Source: Falsiroseomonas algicola
GTDB taxonomy: Bacteria; Pseudomonadota; Alphaproteobacteria; Acetobacterales; Acetobacteraceae
Length of the DNA stretch: 64,000 nucleotides
Direction of reading: 5' to 3'
NCBI RefSeq assembly: GCF_011040385.1
Contig: NZ_JAAIKB010000002.1
Span: 62,001 to 126,000, forward strand
The translations under genes and the position numbers were made by a program. Under the pieces are notes generated by a model, which worked only from the letters and a program-made list of their open reading frames with translations, searched no databases and was not told where the DNA came from. Below, piece by piece: positions 17,694 to 26,791 of the stretch (position 1 is its first letter; each line of letters opens with the position of its first letter).

Positions 17694-18575
17694 TCAATAA
17701 TGCACCTTCCGCTCGACGAAGCGGAACTGCACCGCCGTCAGGCCGATCACGATCGCCATCAGGATCACGCTCTGCGCGGCGGAGGCGCCGAAGTTCAGGT
17801 TCTGCACGCCATCCACATAGACCTTGTAGATCAGCGTGGAGGTCGCCTGGCCCGGGCCGCCCTTGGTCAGCGCATGGATCGTGCCGAAGGTGTCGAAGAA
17901 GGCGTAGACGATGTTGACCACCAGCAGGAAGAAGGAGGTCGGCGCCAGCAGCGGGAAGATGATGGTCCAGAAGCGGCGGAAGGGGCGCGCGCCATCGATG
18001 GCGGCGGCTTCCAGCACGGCGCGGGGGATGGATTGCAGCCCCGCCAGGAAGAAGATGAAGTTGTAGGAGACCTGCTTCCACGCCGCGGCGAGGATCACCA
18101 GCAGCATCGCCTGGTTGCCGTTCACCTGGTAGTCCCAGCGGATGCCGATGCCGTTCAGCGCGCGGCCGAAAAGGCCGATCTGCGGATGGAACATGAACAG
18201 CCACAGCACGGCGGCCACCGCGGGCGCCACGGCATAGGGCCAGATCAGCAGCGTCTTGTAGGCATCCGCGCCGCGGATCGCCTTGTCCGCCTGCACCGCC
18301 AGGAACAGCGCGACGCCGAGCGCGCCGATGGCGACGGAGGAGGAGAAGACGACCGTGTTCCACCCCGCTGCGAGGTAGTTCGGGTCCGCCAGCACGTCGC
18401 GGAAATTCTCAAGCCCGACGAAATCGCGCGACAGGCCGAAGGCGTCCTCCCGCAGGAAGGAGCCGTAGATCGCCTGGCCGGCGGGCCAGAAGAAGAAGAC
18501 CCCGGTGATGACGAGCTGCGGCAGCAGCAGCAGCCAGGGCAGGGCGATGCCCTTGAAGATCACCTTCTTGCGCAA
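17694..18575 (-). CDS. ugpA: Glycerol-3-phosphate ABC transporter, permease
   Basis: A 293-residue permease with six helices (first at about residues 10-30) and the EAA loop [15 protein letters not shown]. The periplasmic loop after helix 1 ([18 protein letters not shown]) is typical of UgpA/MalF-type subunits. The start is a TTG at 18575 with GGGAGG about 7 bases upstream; no ATG fits the family N-terminus. It follows ugpB after an 83-base gap holding a strong hairpin, so it is probably made in smaller amounts than the binding protein. Confidence 0.88.
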   Translation of the reverse strand: MRKKVIFKGIALPWLLLLPQLVITGVFFFWPAGQAIYGSFLREDAFGLSRDFVGLENFRDVLADPNYLAAGWNTVVFSSSVAIGALGVALFLAVQADKAIRGADAYKTLLIWPYAVAPAVAAVLWLFMFHPQIGLFGRALNGIGIRWDYQVNGNQAMLLVILAAAWKQVSYNFIFFLAGLQSIPRAVLEAAAIDGARPFRRFWTIIFPLLAPTSFFLLVVNIVYAFFDTFGTIHALTKGGPGQATSTLIYKVYVDGVQNLNFGASAAQSVILMAIVIGLTAVQFRFVERKVHY

Positions 18576-18613
18576 GCCGCGCCTCCCGCCGTGCCAGGGT
18601 CCATCAACAAGAA

Positions 18614-18638
18614 GGGGGCGGGCACGCTGCCCGCCCCC
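18614..18638 (-). terminator. Attenuator-like hairpin between ugpB and ugpA
   Basis: Perfect 11-bp stem (GGGGGCGGGCA/TGCCCGCCCCC) with a 3-base loop. On the minus strand it is followed by CTTCTTGTTG. Such hairpins after the binding-protein gene lower expression of the permease genes. Confidence 0.7.
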
Positions 18639-18658
18639 GCCAGCTCACGCCGGGGGCG

Positions 18659-20005
18659 TCAGCCGCCGCGGTTCTGCCGTTCGAAGTTGCGCAGCACGAC
18701 GTTGCCGCGCTGCACCGCATTGTTCAGCGCCTGCTCGCCGGTCTGCTGGCCCTGGAAGGCGCGCTCCATCTCCTCCTGGATGATGGTGCGGATCTCGACG
18801 AAGCCGCCGAGGCGGATGCCCATCGAGTTCTCCGTCATCTGCCCGCCACCGCGCAGCATCTGCTGGATGGGGACGTCGGCGCCGGCGTTTCGCGGCTCGT
18901 TGTAGAAGCCGCTGGCGCGGACGCGCTCATAGGCCGTGCGCGTCACCGGCAGGAAGCCCGTGTCGGTGTGCCACTTGGCCGCCACTTCCGGGCGCGCGAG
19001 ATGCGCGAAGAAGGCGGCGATGCCCTGCAGCTCCGCCTGGCTGCGCGGCGCGTTCGGGCCGCGGTTCATCACCCAGAAGCTGGCGCCGCCGATGATGGAG
19101 TTGATCGGCGTCGTGCCCTGGTAGACCGGCAGCATGCCGACGCCCCACTGGAACTGCGCTTCCCGCTGGATGCGCGCGCGCAGGCCGGAGGAGGCGAAGA
19201 TCATCGCGCATTCGCCATTCGGGAACAGCGCGTCGCCGGCGCCGTCACGCCCGCCATAGCGGAACAGGCCCTCGCGCTGCCAGGCGACGAGGTTGTTCAT
19301 GTGGCGCGTCATCAGTGGGTTGTTGATGCGGAGCTCCGCATTCAGCCCGCCCATGCCGTTGCCCTGGCTGGCAAGGGGGATGTTGTGGATGGCGCTGAAC
19401 TGCTCGACCATCAGCCAGGTCGGCCAGGCGGTGGTCATCGGGCAGGCATGGCCGGCGCCCTTCAGCGCGCGGGCCGCGGCCTCCACGCCCTCCCAGGTCT
19501 CCGGGAAGGCATCCGGGTTCAGGTTGGCGCGGCGGAAGGCGTCCTTGTTGTAGAAGACGACGGCGGTCGAGCTGTTGAAGGGCATCGACATCATGCGGCC
19601 GTCCTGCAGGCTGTAGTAGCCGCGGACACCAGGCAGGTAGTCCTGGAAGTCGATTCGCGTATTGGTCTCGGCCAGCAACTCGTGCACCGGCTTGATGGCG
19701 CGGCCCGCGGCCATCATCGTGCCCGTGCCCACCTCGAACATCTGCACGATGCCCGGCGCCTGGCCGGCGCGGAAGGCGGCGATCGCGGCCACCATCGTCT
19801 CCGGGTAGGAGCCGCGGAAGGTCGCCTGGATGCGGTACTGGCTCTGGCTGGCGTTGAAGTCGGCGGCGATCTGCTCGAGCATCCCGCCCAGGGGCTGGGT
19901 CAGGCCGTGCCAGAACTGGATTTCCGTTTGGGCCTGCGCCTGGGCAGGAAGCCCGAGGCTGGCGGCGAGCGCGAAGGCGCCCGCCATGGCGGTGCGGCGG
20001 AACAT
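18659..20005 (-). CDS. ugpB: Glycerol-3-phosphate-binding periplasmic protein
   Basis: A 448-residue solute-binding protein (family 1) with a clear signal peptide (AMAGAFALAASLGLPAQAQA, cleavage after AQA near residue 25). The mature protein begins TEIQFWHGLTQPLGGMLEQI and shows FRGSYPETM and MPFNSSTAVVFYNKDAF, as in UgpB. It captures glycerol-3-phosphate or glycerophosphodiesters in the periplasm. GGGGAGAG precedes the ATG. It is first in the operon ugpB-ugpA-ugpE-ugpC and lies 51 bases after a three-unit Pho box. Confidence 0.92.
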   Translation of the reverse strand: MFRRTAMAGAFALAASLGLPAQAQAQTEIQFWHGLTQPLGGMLEQIAADFNASQSQYRIQATFRGSYPETMVAAIAAFRAGQAPGIVQMFEVGTGTMMAAGRAIKPVHELLAETNTRIDFQDYLPGVRGYYSLQDGRMMSMPFNSSTAVVFYNKDAFRRANLNPDAFPETWEGVEAAARALKGAGHACPMTTAWPTWLMVEQFSAIHNIPLASQGNGMGGLNAELRINNPLMTRHMNNLVAWQREGLFRYGGRDGAGDALFPNGECAMIFASSGLRARIQREAQFQWGVGMLPVYQGTTPINSIIGGASFWVMNRGPNAPRSQAELQGIAAFFAHLARPEVAAKWHTDTGFLPVTRTAYERVRASGFYNEPRNAGADVPIQQMLRGGGQMTENSMGIRLGGFVEIRTIIQEEMERAFQGQQTGEQALNNAVQRGNVVLRNFERQNRGG

Positions 20006-20055
20006 GGTGTCACTCTCCCCGTGAAACGTTGACGGCGGGCACGTAGACGGCCCGC

Positions 20056-20084
20056 GTTGCAGCTGTTTTACAGTTATATGACAG
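20056..20084 (-). promoter_or_regulatory. Pho box upstream of ugpB
   Basis: On the minus strand three 7-mers CTGTCAT, CTGTAAA and CTGCAAC are each separated by 4 bases, giving the 11-bp phasing of PhoB dimers. The first two match the Pho-box consensus closely. The last unit ends 51 bases before the ugpB ATG. This predicts induction by phosphate starvation through PhoB. Confidence 0.85.
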
Positions 20085-20106
20085 CCCGGTGAAGGGGTTG
20101 CGGCGC

Positions 20107-21306
20107 CTACTCGACCGCCGCCGCCCGCAGCCCCGCGATCATCGAGGATTTGAGCAGGTGGTCCCGCGCGCGCACGGGGTCGCCCGCAACGGCCTGGAGG
20201 TCCGCCAGCAGGGCGGCGCGCTTCGCCGGATCCTGTTCCCGCATCCGGGCCCGGTTGCGGTCGGCCTGGGCGATGATCTCCCGCTTCGCGATGGGCTGCC
20301 GGCGGCGGGTGTAGCGGTCGAGCAGCGAATCGGGCGCTTCCCGCCGCAGCACCGGCAGCAGGGTCGCGGCCAGTTCCATCGCGTCATGGATGCCGCCATT
20401 CATGCCCATGCCGCCCGACGGGCTGTTCAGATGCGCGGCATCGCCGGCCAGCAGCAGGCGGCCGACCCGGTAGGTCTCCACGATCCGCTGGTGGATGCGG
20501 TAGGGGCGGAGGTCCGGGACATCGTAGTCGCCGGATTTCGGGTGTATGGCCTGGAGCTTGCGCTGGATCGCGTCGGGCTCCAGCGCCTGCTCGATCGTCT
20601 CGCCGGGCGCGGGGTAGAGGCTGGCGCGCCATTTCCCGGGCACGCGCAGCAGGCTGAAGGTGCCGCTGAAGGCCGGGTGCTGCGTCCAGATGTAGTTGAC
20701 GTTGGACAGGCCGTCGAAGACCTCGTGGAAGGGGAAGGTGGTGGTCGCGAGGATGGTGGTCTCGGGGTAGGTGTCGCCGGGGAAGTCGATCCCCATGGCC
20801 TGGCGCACCGCGCTGCGCGCGCCGTCGCAGCCCACGGCGTAGGGCACGCGGAGCGGCTCGAAGCCGCTGCCCGTCAGCGTCACGCCATCCGCTTCCTGCG
20901 CCACGCCTTCCACCTTGCAGCCGAAGCGGATCTCGACCGCGCCGGCATGCTCGGCGGCGAGCTTCGCCAGGATGAGGCGGGAGAGCTTCCACTGCTCCGC
21001 CTGCAGCCGGTAGGGATGGGCGGTGTCGTCCTTCAGGACGGAGAGGTCGAAGACCGCGCGCGCGCCATCCTCATGCCGGCGGATCTGCCAGGTCGGCGTC
21101 ACCAGCCCCTGCGCGATCAGCGGCTGGGCCAGTCCCAGTTCATCCAGCATGTCGAGCGATGGCGGGTGGAAGGTGCTGGCGCGCAGCGCCTCGCTGATAT
21201 CGGCCTCCGCTTCCAGCACGATGGAGGGGACACCGAGGGTGGCCAGGCGAAGGGCGAGGACGAGGCCGACCGGCCCGGCCCCCACGATGGCAATGCGGTC
21301 TTTCAT
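20107..21306 (-). CDS. FAD-dependent monooxygenase (aromatic hydroxylase family)
   Basis: A 399-residue flavoprotein of the PHBH/UbiH fold. The GxGxxG motif is in IAIVGAGPVGLVLALRLA, the DG motif is CDGARSAVR, and the GD motif is LLLAGDAAHLNSPSGGMG, all intact. The C-terminus shows the extra helices (AKREIIAQADRNRARM) common in class A hydroxylases. It should insert oxygen into an aromatic or related ring with NAD(P)H; the substrate is unknown. The ATG at 21306 gives the standard dinucleotide-binding N-terminus. It sits 25 bases after hlyD on the same strand, so it may be read through from the secretion operon, and it ends before the Pho box. Confidence 0.88.
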   Translation of the reverse strand: MKDRIAIVGAGPVGLVLALRLATLGVPSIVLEAEADISEALRASTFHPPSLDMLDELGLAQPLIAQGLVTPTWQIRRHEDGARAVFDLSVLKDDTAHPYRLQAEQWKLSRLILAKLAAEHAGAVEIRFGCKVEGVAQEADGVTLTGSGFEPLRVPYAVGCDGARSAVRQAMGIDFPGDTYPETTILATTTFPFHEVFDGLSNVNYIWTQHPAFSGTFSLLRVPGKWRASLYPAPGETIEQALEPDAIQRKLQAIHPKSGDYDVPDLRPYRIHQRIVETYRVGRLLLAGDAAHLNSPSGGMGMNGGIHDAMELAATLLPVLRREAPDSLLDRYTRRRQPIAKREIIAQADRNRARMREQDPAKRAALLADLQAVAGDPVRARDHLLKSSMIAGLRAAAVE

Positions 21307-21331
21307 GGGGGCGCAGACTGCCCCGGGCTCC

Positions 21332-22684
21332 TCAATCCCGCAACGCGCGGCGGAGCGAGTCGCGGATCGGCGAGACCATGTAGGCGAGCGCGCTCCGCGT
21401 CTCCCCCAGCACGAAGAGCTCGATCGGCATGCCCGCCTGCAATTGCAGCCCGGGGATGGCGGCGAGCTCGCTCGGGTTGATCTCCGCCCGCGCCAGGAAG
21501 AACTGGTTGCCCTGCTGGTCCGTCTGCTGGTCGGCGGAGACGTAGGTGAGGCGGCCCGCCAGCAGCGGCGTGGTGCGCTGCCGGAGCGCGGAGAGGCGCA
21601 CATTCACGCGGCTGCCGACCTGCAGCTGCTCGACATCCGTCGGCAGCACCTTCGCCTCGATCACCAGCCGGTCATCCAGCGGCAGCAGGTCCAGCACGGG
21701 CACGCCGTCGCTGATGCTGCTGCCCGGCGTCACGAAGCGGATGTCGGTGACGATGCCAGGCTCCGGCGCCACCAGGTCGCGGCGGCTGCGGATGTTCTCG
21801 GCAGCCAGCACGCGCTGCTCGGCATCGATCAGCTGCTGCTGGTTGTCCTGCAACTCGCGGGCGATGTCCTGGGCGCGGGTCAGTCGGAAGGTCGCCATCT
21901 CCGCCTCCGCCTGGGCGATCGCCTGGCGGAACTGGGCTTCCTGCGCCGCCAGCGACCCGGCGGTGCCGACCAGCTCCGCCTCCATCCGCTCCAGCTCCCT
22001 GACGCGGCTCATCAGCGCGAAGCCCTGCTGCGCCAGCGGCCGCTGGCCCGCGAGGTCGGTGCGGACGGAGCCGATGCGGCTGGCGACCGAGGTTCGCTGC
22101 GCGGCCGTCGCCTGCAACTGCTCCCGCTGCACCGCGACCCGCCGCTCATAGACCGCGAGGTTGCTGTCATAGGCCTGCCAGCGCGCGGTGAAGAGCCGCT
22201 GTTCGGAGGCGATGATATTGGCCAGCCCCGGGTCGCGCTGCGCCGCGCGCAGGATGTCCGGGGGCGCCACGAAGCGGCGTTCATCCTGCTGTTCGGCGCG
22301 CAGCCTTTCGACCCGCACCGCGAGCGCCCGCGCCTGGGCGCGGGCCTGCGCCGCGGCCGCTTCCGCCGTGGTGGGGTCGAGGCGCATGAGCACCGTGCCC
22401 GCCTGCACGCGCTCCCCCTCCCGCACCAGCAATTGCTGCAGGATGCCGGGCTCGCTCAGCAGGATGGATTTGCGCCGCCCCTCCGCCACCAGCGATCCGC
22501 GCGCGACCACGGCGCGCTCGATCGGCGTGATGGCGGCCCAGAGCAGCAGGCCGCCGAAGCCCACGAAGAGCAGCAGCAGCGCGGCCAGGCCGATGCGCCG
22601 CACGCTCGGCATCCGCGCGGCCTGGTCGGCCTCCGCGAAGCTCAGCGGGATGGATTTCGGGCCGGAAAGCCGTGCCGTGCTCAT
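21332..22684 (-). CDS. Type I secretion membrane fusion protein (HlyD/PrtE family)
   Basis: A 450-residue periplasmic adaptor linking the inner-membrane ABC exporter with a TolC-like channel. One membrane helix (about residues 29-51) follows a short cytoplasmic tail. Then come a lipoyl half-motif (ILLSEPGILQQLLVREGERV), about 190 residues of coiled coil (AAAQARAQARALAVRVERL to QQLIDAEQRVLA), the second lipoyl half (LVAPEPGIVTDI) and a beta-barrel ending VLGETRSALAYMVSPI, which is a strong mark of type I secretion adaptors. The ATG overlaps the ABC stop (ATGA). No TolC gene is in the window. Confidence 0.92.
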   Translation of the reverse strand: MSTARLSGPKSIPLSFAEADQAARMPSVRRIGLAALLLLFVGFGGLLLWAAITPIERAVVARGSLVAEGRRKSILLSEPGILQQLLVREGERVQAGTVLMRLDPTTAEAAAAQARAQARALAVRVERLRAEQQDERRFVAPPDILRAAQRDPGLANIIASEQRLFTARWQAYDSNLAVYERRVAVQREQLQATAAQRTSVASRIGSVRTDLAGQRPLAQQGFALMSRVRELERMEAELVGTAGSLAAQEAQFRQAIAQAEAEMATFRLTRAQDIARELQDNQQQLIDAEQRVLAAENIRSRRDLVAPEPGIVTDIRFVTPGSSISDGVPVLDLLPLDDRLVIEAKVLPTDVEQLQVGSRVNVRLSALRQRTTPLLAGRLTYVSADQQTDQQGNQFFLARAEINPSELAAIPGLQLQAGMPIELFVLGETRSALAYMVSPIRDSLRRALRD

Positions 22685-24366
22685 GCGCTGCGTGCCGCCG
22701 GCTGGTCCGGCGCCTCCACCGTCCAGGCGCCGCGCGGGGCGAGGCGCAGCAGCTGGTCCACCTGGCCGCGCCAGAGGCCGGGATCATGGCTGACGACGAG
22801 GCAGGCGGCGCCCTGCGCCCGAGCGGCCTGGACGGCGGCCAGAACGGCCTCCCGCCCCTGCTTGTCGAGCCCCGCCTCGGGCTCGTCCAGCACCAGCAGG
22901 GCCGGGTTGCCGTAGAAGGCGCGGGCCAGGCCCACCATCCGCTTCTGGCCCATGGAGAGCCCCGCGGTGGGCCCGGCTTCCGTGGCATAGCCCAGCGGCA
23001 GGCGCCCGATCATGTCATGCGCCCCGGCCATGCGCGCCGCGGCGACGACGGCTTCCGCATCCTCCGGCCCGAAACGGCCGATGTTCCGCAGCACGCTGCC
23101 ATCCAGCAGCTGCACATCCTGCGGCAGGTAGCCGATGCGGGGGCCGATCACCTCCCGCGCCACGTGCCGCGTATCCTGCCCCTCCAGCACCGCGCTGCCG
23201 GAATCGGGTTCCATCAGGCCGAGCGCCAGGCGGAGAAGGGAGGACTTGCCCGTTCCGTTGGGGCCGAGCACCAGGGTGATGGTCCCGGGCGGGCAATAGA
23301 CGGTGGTGCCCTCCAGCACCGGCCGCGTGCCCTCCGGCGGCGTCCAGGTGATGTCGCGCAGCCAGAGGCCGGGCGGCCCCTCGGCGGCGGGCGGCGTGGG
23401 CGCGGGCGCCGCGTGGTCCGCGAACAATTCCTGCAGCCGCCGCCAGGCCAGCGCCGCCAACGCCCAGTCGCGCCAGGACAGCACGACGCGCGCGATGGGG
23501 GAGGTAGCGGAATTGGCCAGCATGGTCGCCGCGATGATGCTGCCCGGCGAGACCTGGTGGTGCGTCGCCAGGATCACGCCCGCCACCACGACCGTCCCCT
23601 GCGCGAAGTAGGAGGAGAATTCGGTGATGCCGCGCACCGCCCGCGCCCGGGCCTGCGCCTGGTCGCCCTCCGCCAGCGCCGCGGCCTGCGCCGGTTCCCA
23701 GCGCCGCACCACCGGGCCCAGCATGCCGAGCCCTTCCAGCATGTCGGATTGCCGCAGCCGGCCCTGCAACTCGGCCGAGGTCTTCACCTGGCGGTCGGAG
23801 GCGCTGCGCATCATGCCGCGCGTCGTCCGGTCCAGCACCACGCCCAGCACGCCGATGGTGAGGCAGGCGATGAAGGCGATGGTCGCGTAGACCGGGTGCA
23901 GCATCCACAGCACCAGCAGCCCGATCGGCGTCGCCGTCATGTCGAAGAGATCGGCGATGGTGCCGCCGCCGAGGAAGCGGCGCAGCTCCGCCGTATCCTG
24001 AAGCGCGGCCAGGCCCGGGCGGCGGCTGCCGGCCAGCGCGCTGCGCACCGCGGCTTCCAGCGCCTCCACCGTCAGGCGCCTTGCCAGGCTTTCGGCGAGC
24101 GCCGCCATCAGCATCGCGCGCACCGCCCGCATCACGCCGCCCATCACCAGCGCGACGAAGAAGGCCAGCGCCAGCACCGTCAGCGTGTCGAGGTTGCCGC
24201 CCTCGATGACGCCATCGAAGATGTGCATGGTCAGCAGCGGCATGCCGAGCAGGCAGGCCTGGCGCGCGACCGAAAGGCCGAAGGCGGTGCCGAGCACGCC
24301 GCTGAAGGCCGGCGCGCGGGCCAGCGCCTGGGCGATATCGCCCGCCACGCTGCCGGCGCGGATCAC
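22681..24366 (-). CDS. Type I secretion ABC transporter, half-transporter B (degenerate signature)
   Basis: A 561-residue PrtD/LapB-type exporter: six membrane helices in the first 300 residues, then an ATPase with Walker A GPNGTGKSS, Q-loop GYLPQDV, Walker B LLVLDEPEAGLD and switch His in VVSHDP. The signature reads LSMGQ instead of LSGGQ, which suggests a weakened ATP site. No C39 peptidase or CLD domain is present at the N-terminus. It starts with GTG overlapping the stop of the other half-transporter (GTGA), so the two are probably made in equal amounts and pair. Its cargo is probably one or more RTX proteins of this window. Confidence 0.88.
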   Translation of the reverse strand: MIRAGSVAGDIAQALARAPAFSGVLGTAFGLSVARQACLLGMPLLTMHIFDGVIEGGNLDTLTVLALAFFVALVMGGVMRAVRAMLMAALAESLARRLTVEALEAAVRSALAGSRRPGLAALQDTAELRRFLGGGTIADLFDMTATPIGLLVLWMLHPVYATIAFIACLTIGVLGVVLDRTTRGMMRSASDRQVKTSAELQGRLRQSDMLEGLGMLGPVVRRWEPAQAAALAEGDQAQARARAVRGITEFSSYFAQGTVVVAGVILATHHQVSPGSIIAATMLANSATSPIARVVLSWRDWALAALAWRRLQELFADHAAPAPTPPAAEGPPGLWLRDITWTPPEGTRPVLEGTTVYCPPGTITLVLGPNGTGKSSLLRLALGLMEPDSGSAVLEGQDTRHVAREVIGPRIGYLPQDVQLLDGSVLRNIGRFGPEDAEAVVAAARMAGAHDMIGRLPLGYATEAGPTAGLSMGQKRMVGLARAFYGNPALLVLDEPEAGLDKQGREAVLAAVQAARAQGAACLVVSHDPGLWRGQVDQLLRLAPRGAWTVEAPDQPAARSA

Positions 24367-26102
24367 GCGGCTTCCCCCGCAGGGCGGCGCGGCGCCGGGC
24401 CGGCGATGGCGGGGGTGAGCGGGGCAGGGGCCAGCTGCCCGCCACGCAGCACCAGCACGCGGTCCGCCGCCGCCAGCAGCGCCGGGCGGTGGGAGGTGAA
24501 GAGGATGCCCATGCCCTCGGCCGTCAGGCGCCGGATCAGGCGGACCAGGCGCTGCTCGCCCTCCGCATCCAGGAAGGCGGCGGGCTCATCCATCACCAGG
24601 AGCTTCGGCCGGCCATAGAGCGCGCGGGCCAGCGCCACGCGCTGCCGCTGGCCGGCGGAAAGCGGGCCCTCCGCCCGGATCGGCGTGGCGTAGCCCATCG
24701 GCAGCCCTGCGATCATGGCCGCCGCATCGGCCAGCCGCGCCGCTTCCATCACCGCCTGCATGTCCGGCGCGGCAAGCCGCGCGATCGCCTCCGCCACCGT
24801 GCCGTCGGTCAGCAGCGGGTCCTGCGGCAGGTAGCCGACATGGCGGGCGAAATCCTCCCGCTGCCATTGGCTGGTGGATTGGCCATCCAGGAAGCAGCCG
24901 CCGGCGGAGGGCTTCACCATGCCGACGGCGATGCGCAGCAGCGTCGTCTTGCCCGCGCCCGCGGTGCCGGAGATGGCGACCGCGCGTCCGGGCTCCACCA
25001 CCAGCTGCACGTCCCGCAGCAGGGCGCGGGGGGCGCCGCGATGGGCGAAGCTGACGCGTTCCATCACTAGCCGCCCCTCCCGGCAGGGGAAGGCGATGGC
25101 GTTGTCCGGCCCGCGATCGGCGCGCGACAGGCCCTGCAGGCGCTGCCAGGCGGCGAGCGCATCGGCCCAGTCGGTGACGGCCCCGCCCAGCCGGGTGAAG
25201 GGGCCCAGGATCTGCGACATGGTCAGCATGCAGACCAGCGCCCCCATGCCGATATTGGCACCGTTCGCTGCCAGCACCGTGCCCAGCACCAGCGCGCCGC
25301 CGGTGCCGATGCCCGATACGGTCGCCAGAGCCGCGCCGATCCAGCGCCCGGCATTCTGCGCCCCTCGCAGCGCCGTCGCACTCTCCTCCATCCGCGCTTC
25401 CCAGCTTGTGGCCAGCGCCTGGCGCATCCCCATCGCCTCCACGGATTCGGCGCAGCGCATCGCATCCGCCACCAGCCCGCTGGTCTGCGCATGGGCGTCG
25501 TTGGAGGCGATGAGCGCGCGGCGCGTCAGCCTCTCGCCGACCAGGGAGAGGATCGCGGCGATGAGGCAGAGCGCGAGGGCGAAGACGGCAAAGGCCCAGT
25601 GGAAGTAGAGCAGCAGCAGGATCAGCAGCGGCACGATCACCGCATCCACCACGCCGGTCAGCACCGGGCCGGCGACGTTGCGGCGCAGCTCCTCCACATC
25701 CCGCAGCGCCTGGCCGGCGCTGATGTCGGACCGGCCGGGCTGCTGCGCCGCCGCCATCACCAGCGGCGCCGCCATGCGCCGCGCCAAGCGGTGGGAGACG
25801 GCGAGCAGCCCGACCTCCCGCAGCTGGTCCAGCGCCACATTCATGGCGATGGCGATGCAGAGCAGGATGGCAAGGCCCGACAGCGTCCAGGGATTCCCCG
25901 TGGGCAGCACCACCTGCCAGATCATCATCTTGCTGACGGTGACGCCGAACCCCGCCAGCGCCAGCACGATGCCGAGCCAGAGGGTGAAACGCATGGCGAC
26001 ACCCATTTCCGCCCGCGCCACCTCCATCACGCCGCGCGCGGCGAGCGGCGCGGCGCCCGGCACGGGGGCCGCCGAGGGGCCGGGCAGGCGCCGCATGGCC
26101 AT
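24363..26102 (-). CDS. Type I secretion ABC transporter, half-transporter A
   Basis: A 579-residue exporter subunit with an Ala/Pro-rich N-terminal extension, six membrane helices (about residues 38-310) and an ATPase: Walker A GTAGAGKTT, Q-loop GYLPQDP, signature LSAGQRQR, Walker B LLVMDEPAAFLD, switch His in TSHRP. It differs strongly from half-transporter B, so this is not a simple duplication. The ATG overlaps the stop of the upstream gene (ATGA). Together A and B most likely form a heterodimer feeding the HlyD-type adaptor. Confidence 0.88.
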   Translation of the reverse strand: MAMRRLPGPSAAPVPGAAPLAARGVMEVARAEMGVAMRFTLWLGIVLALAGFGVTVSKMMIWQVVLPTGNPWTLSGLAILLCIAIAMNVALDQLREVGLLAVSHRLARRMAAPLVMAAAQQPGRSDISAGQALRDVEELRRNVAGPVLTGVVDAVIVPLLILLLLYFHWAFAVFALALCLIAAILSLVGERLTRRALIASNDAHAQTSGLVADAMRCAESVEAMGMRQALATSWEARMEESATALRGAQNAGRWIGAALATVSGIGTGGALVLGTVLAANGANIGMGALVCMLTMSQILGPFTRLGGAVTDWADALAAWQRLQGLSRADRGPDNAIAFPCREGRLVMERVSFAHRGAPRALLRDVQLVVEPGRAVAISGTAGAGKTTLLRIAVGMVKPSAGGCFLDGQSTSQWQREDFARHVGYLPQDPLLTDGTVAEAIARLAAPDMQAVMEAARLADAAAMIAGLPMGYATPIRAEGPLSAGQRQRVALARALYGRPKLLVMDEPAAFLDAEGEQRLVRLIRRLTAEGMGILFTSHRPALLAAADRVLVLRGGQLAPAPLTPAIAGPAPRRPAGEAA

Positions 26103-26791
26103 CAGAGCGCCAGGATCAGCGCGAAGGCGGTCAGCGCCCCGAAGCTGGTCAGGCCGAGCAGCGCCATCAGCACGACCTGCCAGGTATCCGGGCCGGACCG
26201 GCCCGCGCGCGGCGCCGGCGTTTCCGCCTGCAAGGCGGCGAGCCGTTCATCCAGCCGCGCCACCCAGGCCTCCAGCACCGCGATGCGCTGCTCCGCATCC
26301 TCCGGCATCGTGGCCGTGGCTTCGGCCGGCGCGCGGGCGGCGACTTCCTGCAACCGCTGTTCCAGCGCGCGCTGGCCGGCGACCAGCTGCTCGATCGCCT
26401 TGATGACCTGCGGGCTGGCGGGCGGCGGCACGGCGGGCGCGGCGGCGCGCGCTTCCGGCGGCGGCGGACGGCGGAAGAGCTGGAGCGGCGTCTCGCCCCC
26501 CTCGGCGCCACGCGCCACCACCGAAAGCTCCGACCGGCGTTCGGCCCAGGCGGGCTTGAGGGGGAAGCGGAAGCCGTGGAAGGCATCGCCGATGCCCGCC
26601 CGCACGAGATCCGTCCGGTGCCGGTCCGCGACCGTCGTCGCGACGGCCTGGCCATCCAGCCGCAGCTCGACGATCACGCGTTCGGTCGGATGCGCGGGCT
26701 CGAAGGCCCAGCCATCGATCTGGTTGCCGGTCAGGCCATCGATGAAGCCGCGGATCTCCGGCACGGCGCGGGTTTCAGCCTGCCCGGACAA
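26102..26791 (-). CDS. Hypothetical coiled-coil protein with C-terminal membrane anchor
   Basis: Not a recognised family. The first 110 residues form a compact beta-rich module (GFIDGLTGNQIDGWAFEP, then VIVELRLDGQAVAT, AGIGDAFHGFRF), of a kind that appears in Acetobacteraceae surface-glycan proteins. A Pro/Ala linker, a helical stretch with heptads (about 125-190) and a single C-terminal membrane helix (about 207-228) follow. The start is probably the TTG at 26791, with GAGG upstream, overlapping the glycosyltransferase gene by 17 bases; a GTG at 26764 is the alternative. Its place directly before the ABC genes, with an ATGA overlap, suggests an accessory part of the exporter. Confidence 0.6.
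   Translation of the reverse strand: MSGQAETRAVPEIRGFIDGLTGNQIDGWAFEPAHPTERVIVELRLDGQAVATTVADRHRTDLVRAGIGDAFHGFRFPLKPAWAERRSELSVVARGAEGGETPLQLFRRPPPPEARAAAPAVPPPASPQVIKAIEQLVAGQRALEQRLQEVAARAPAEATATMPEDAEQRIAVLEAWVARLDERLAALQAETPAPRAGRSGPDTWQVVLMALLGLTSFGALTAFALILAL

Noticed and set aside
15573-20005. Maltose or other sugar importer instead of ugp
   Set aside because: The Pho box and the UgpB-like binding protein favour glycerol-3-phosphate.
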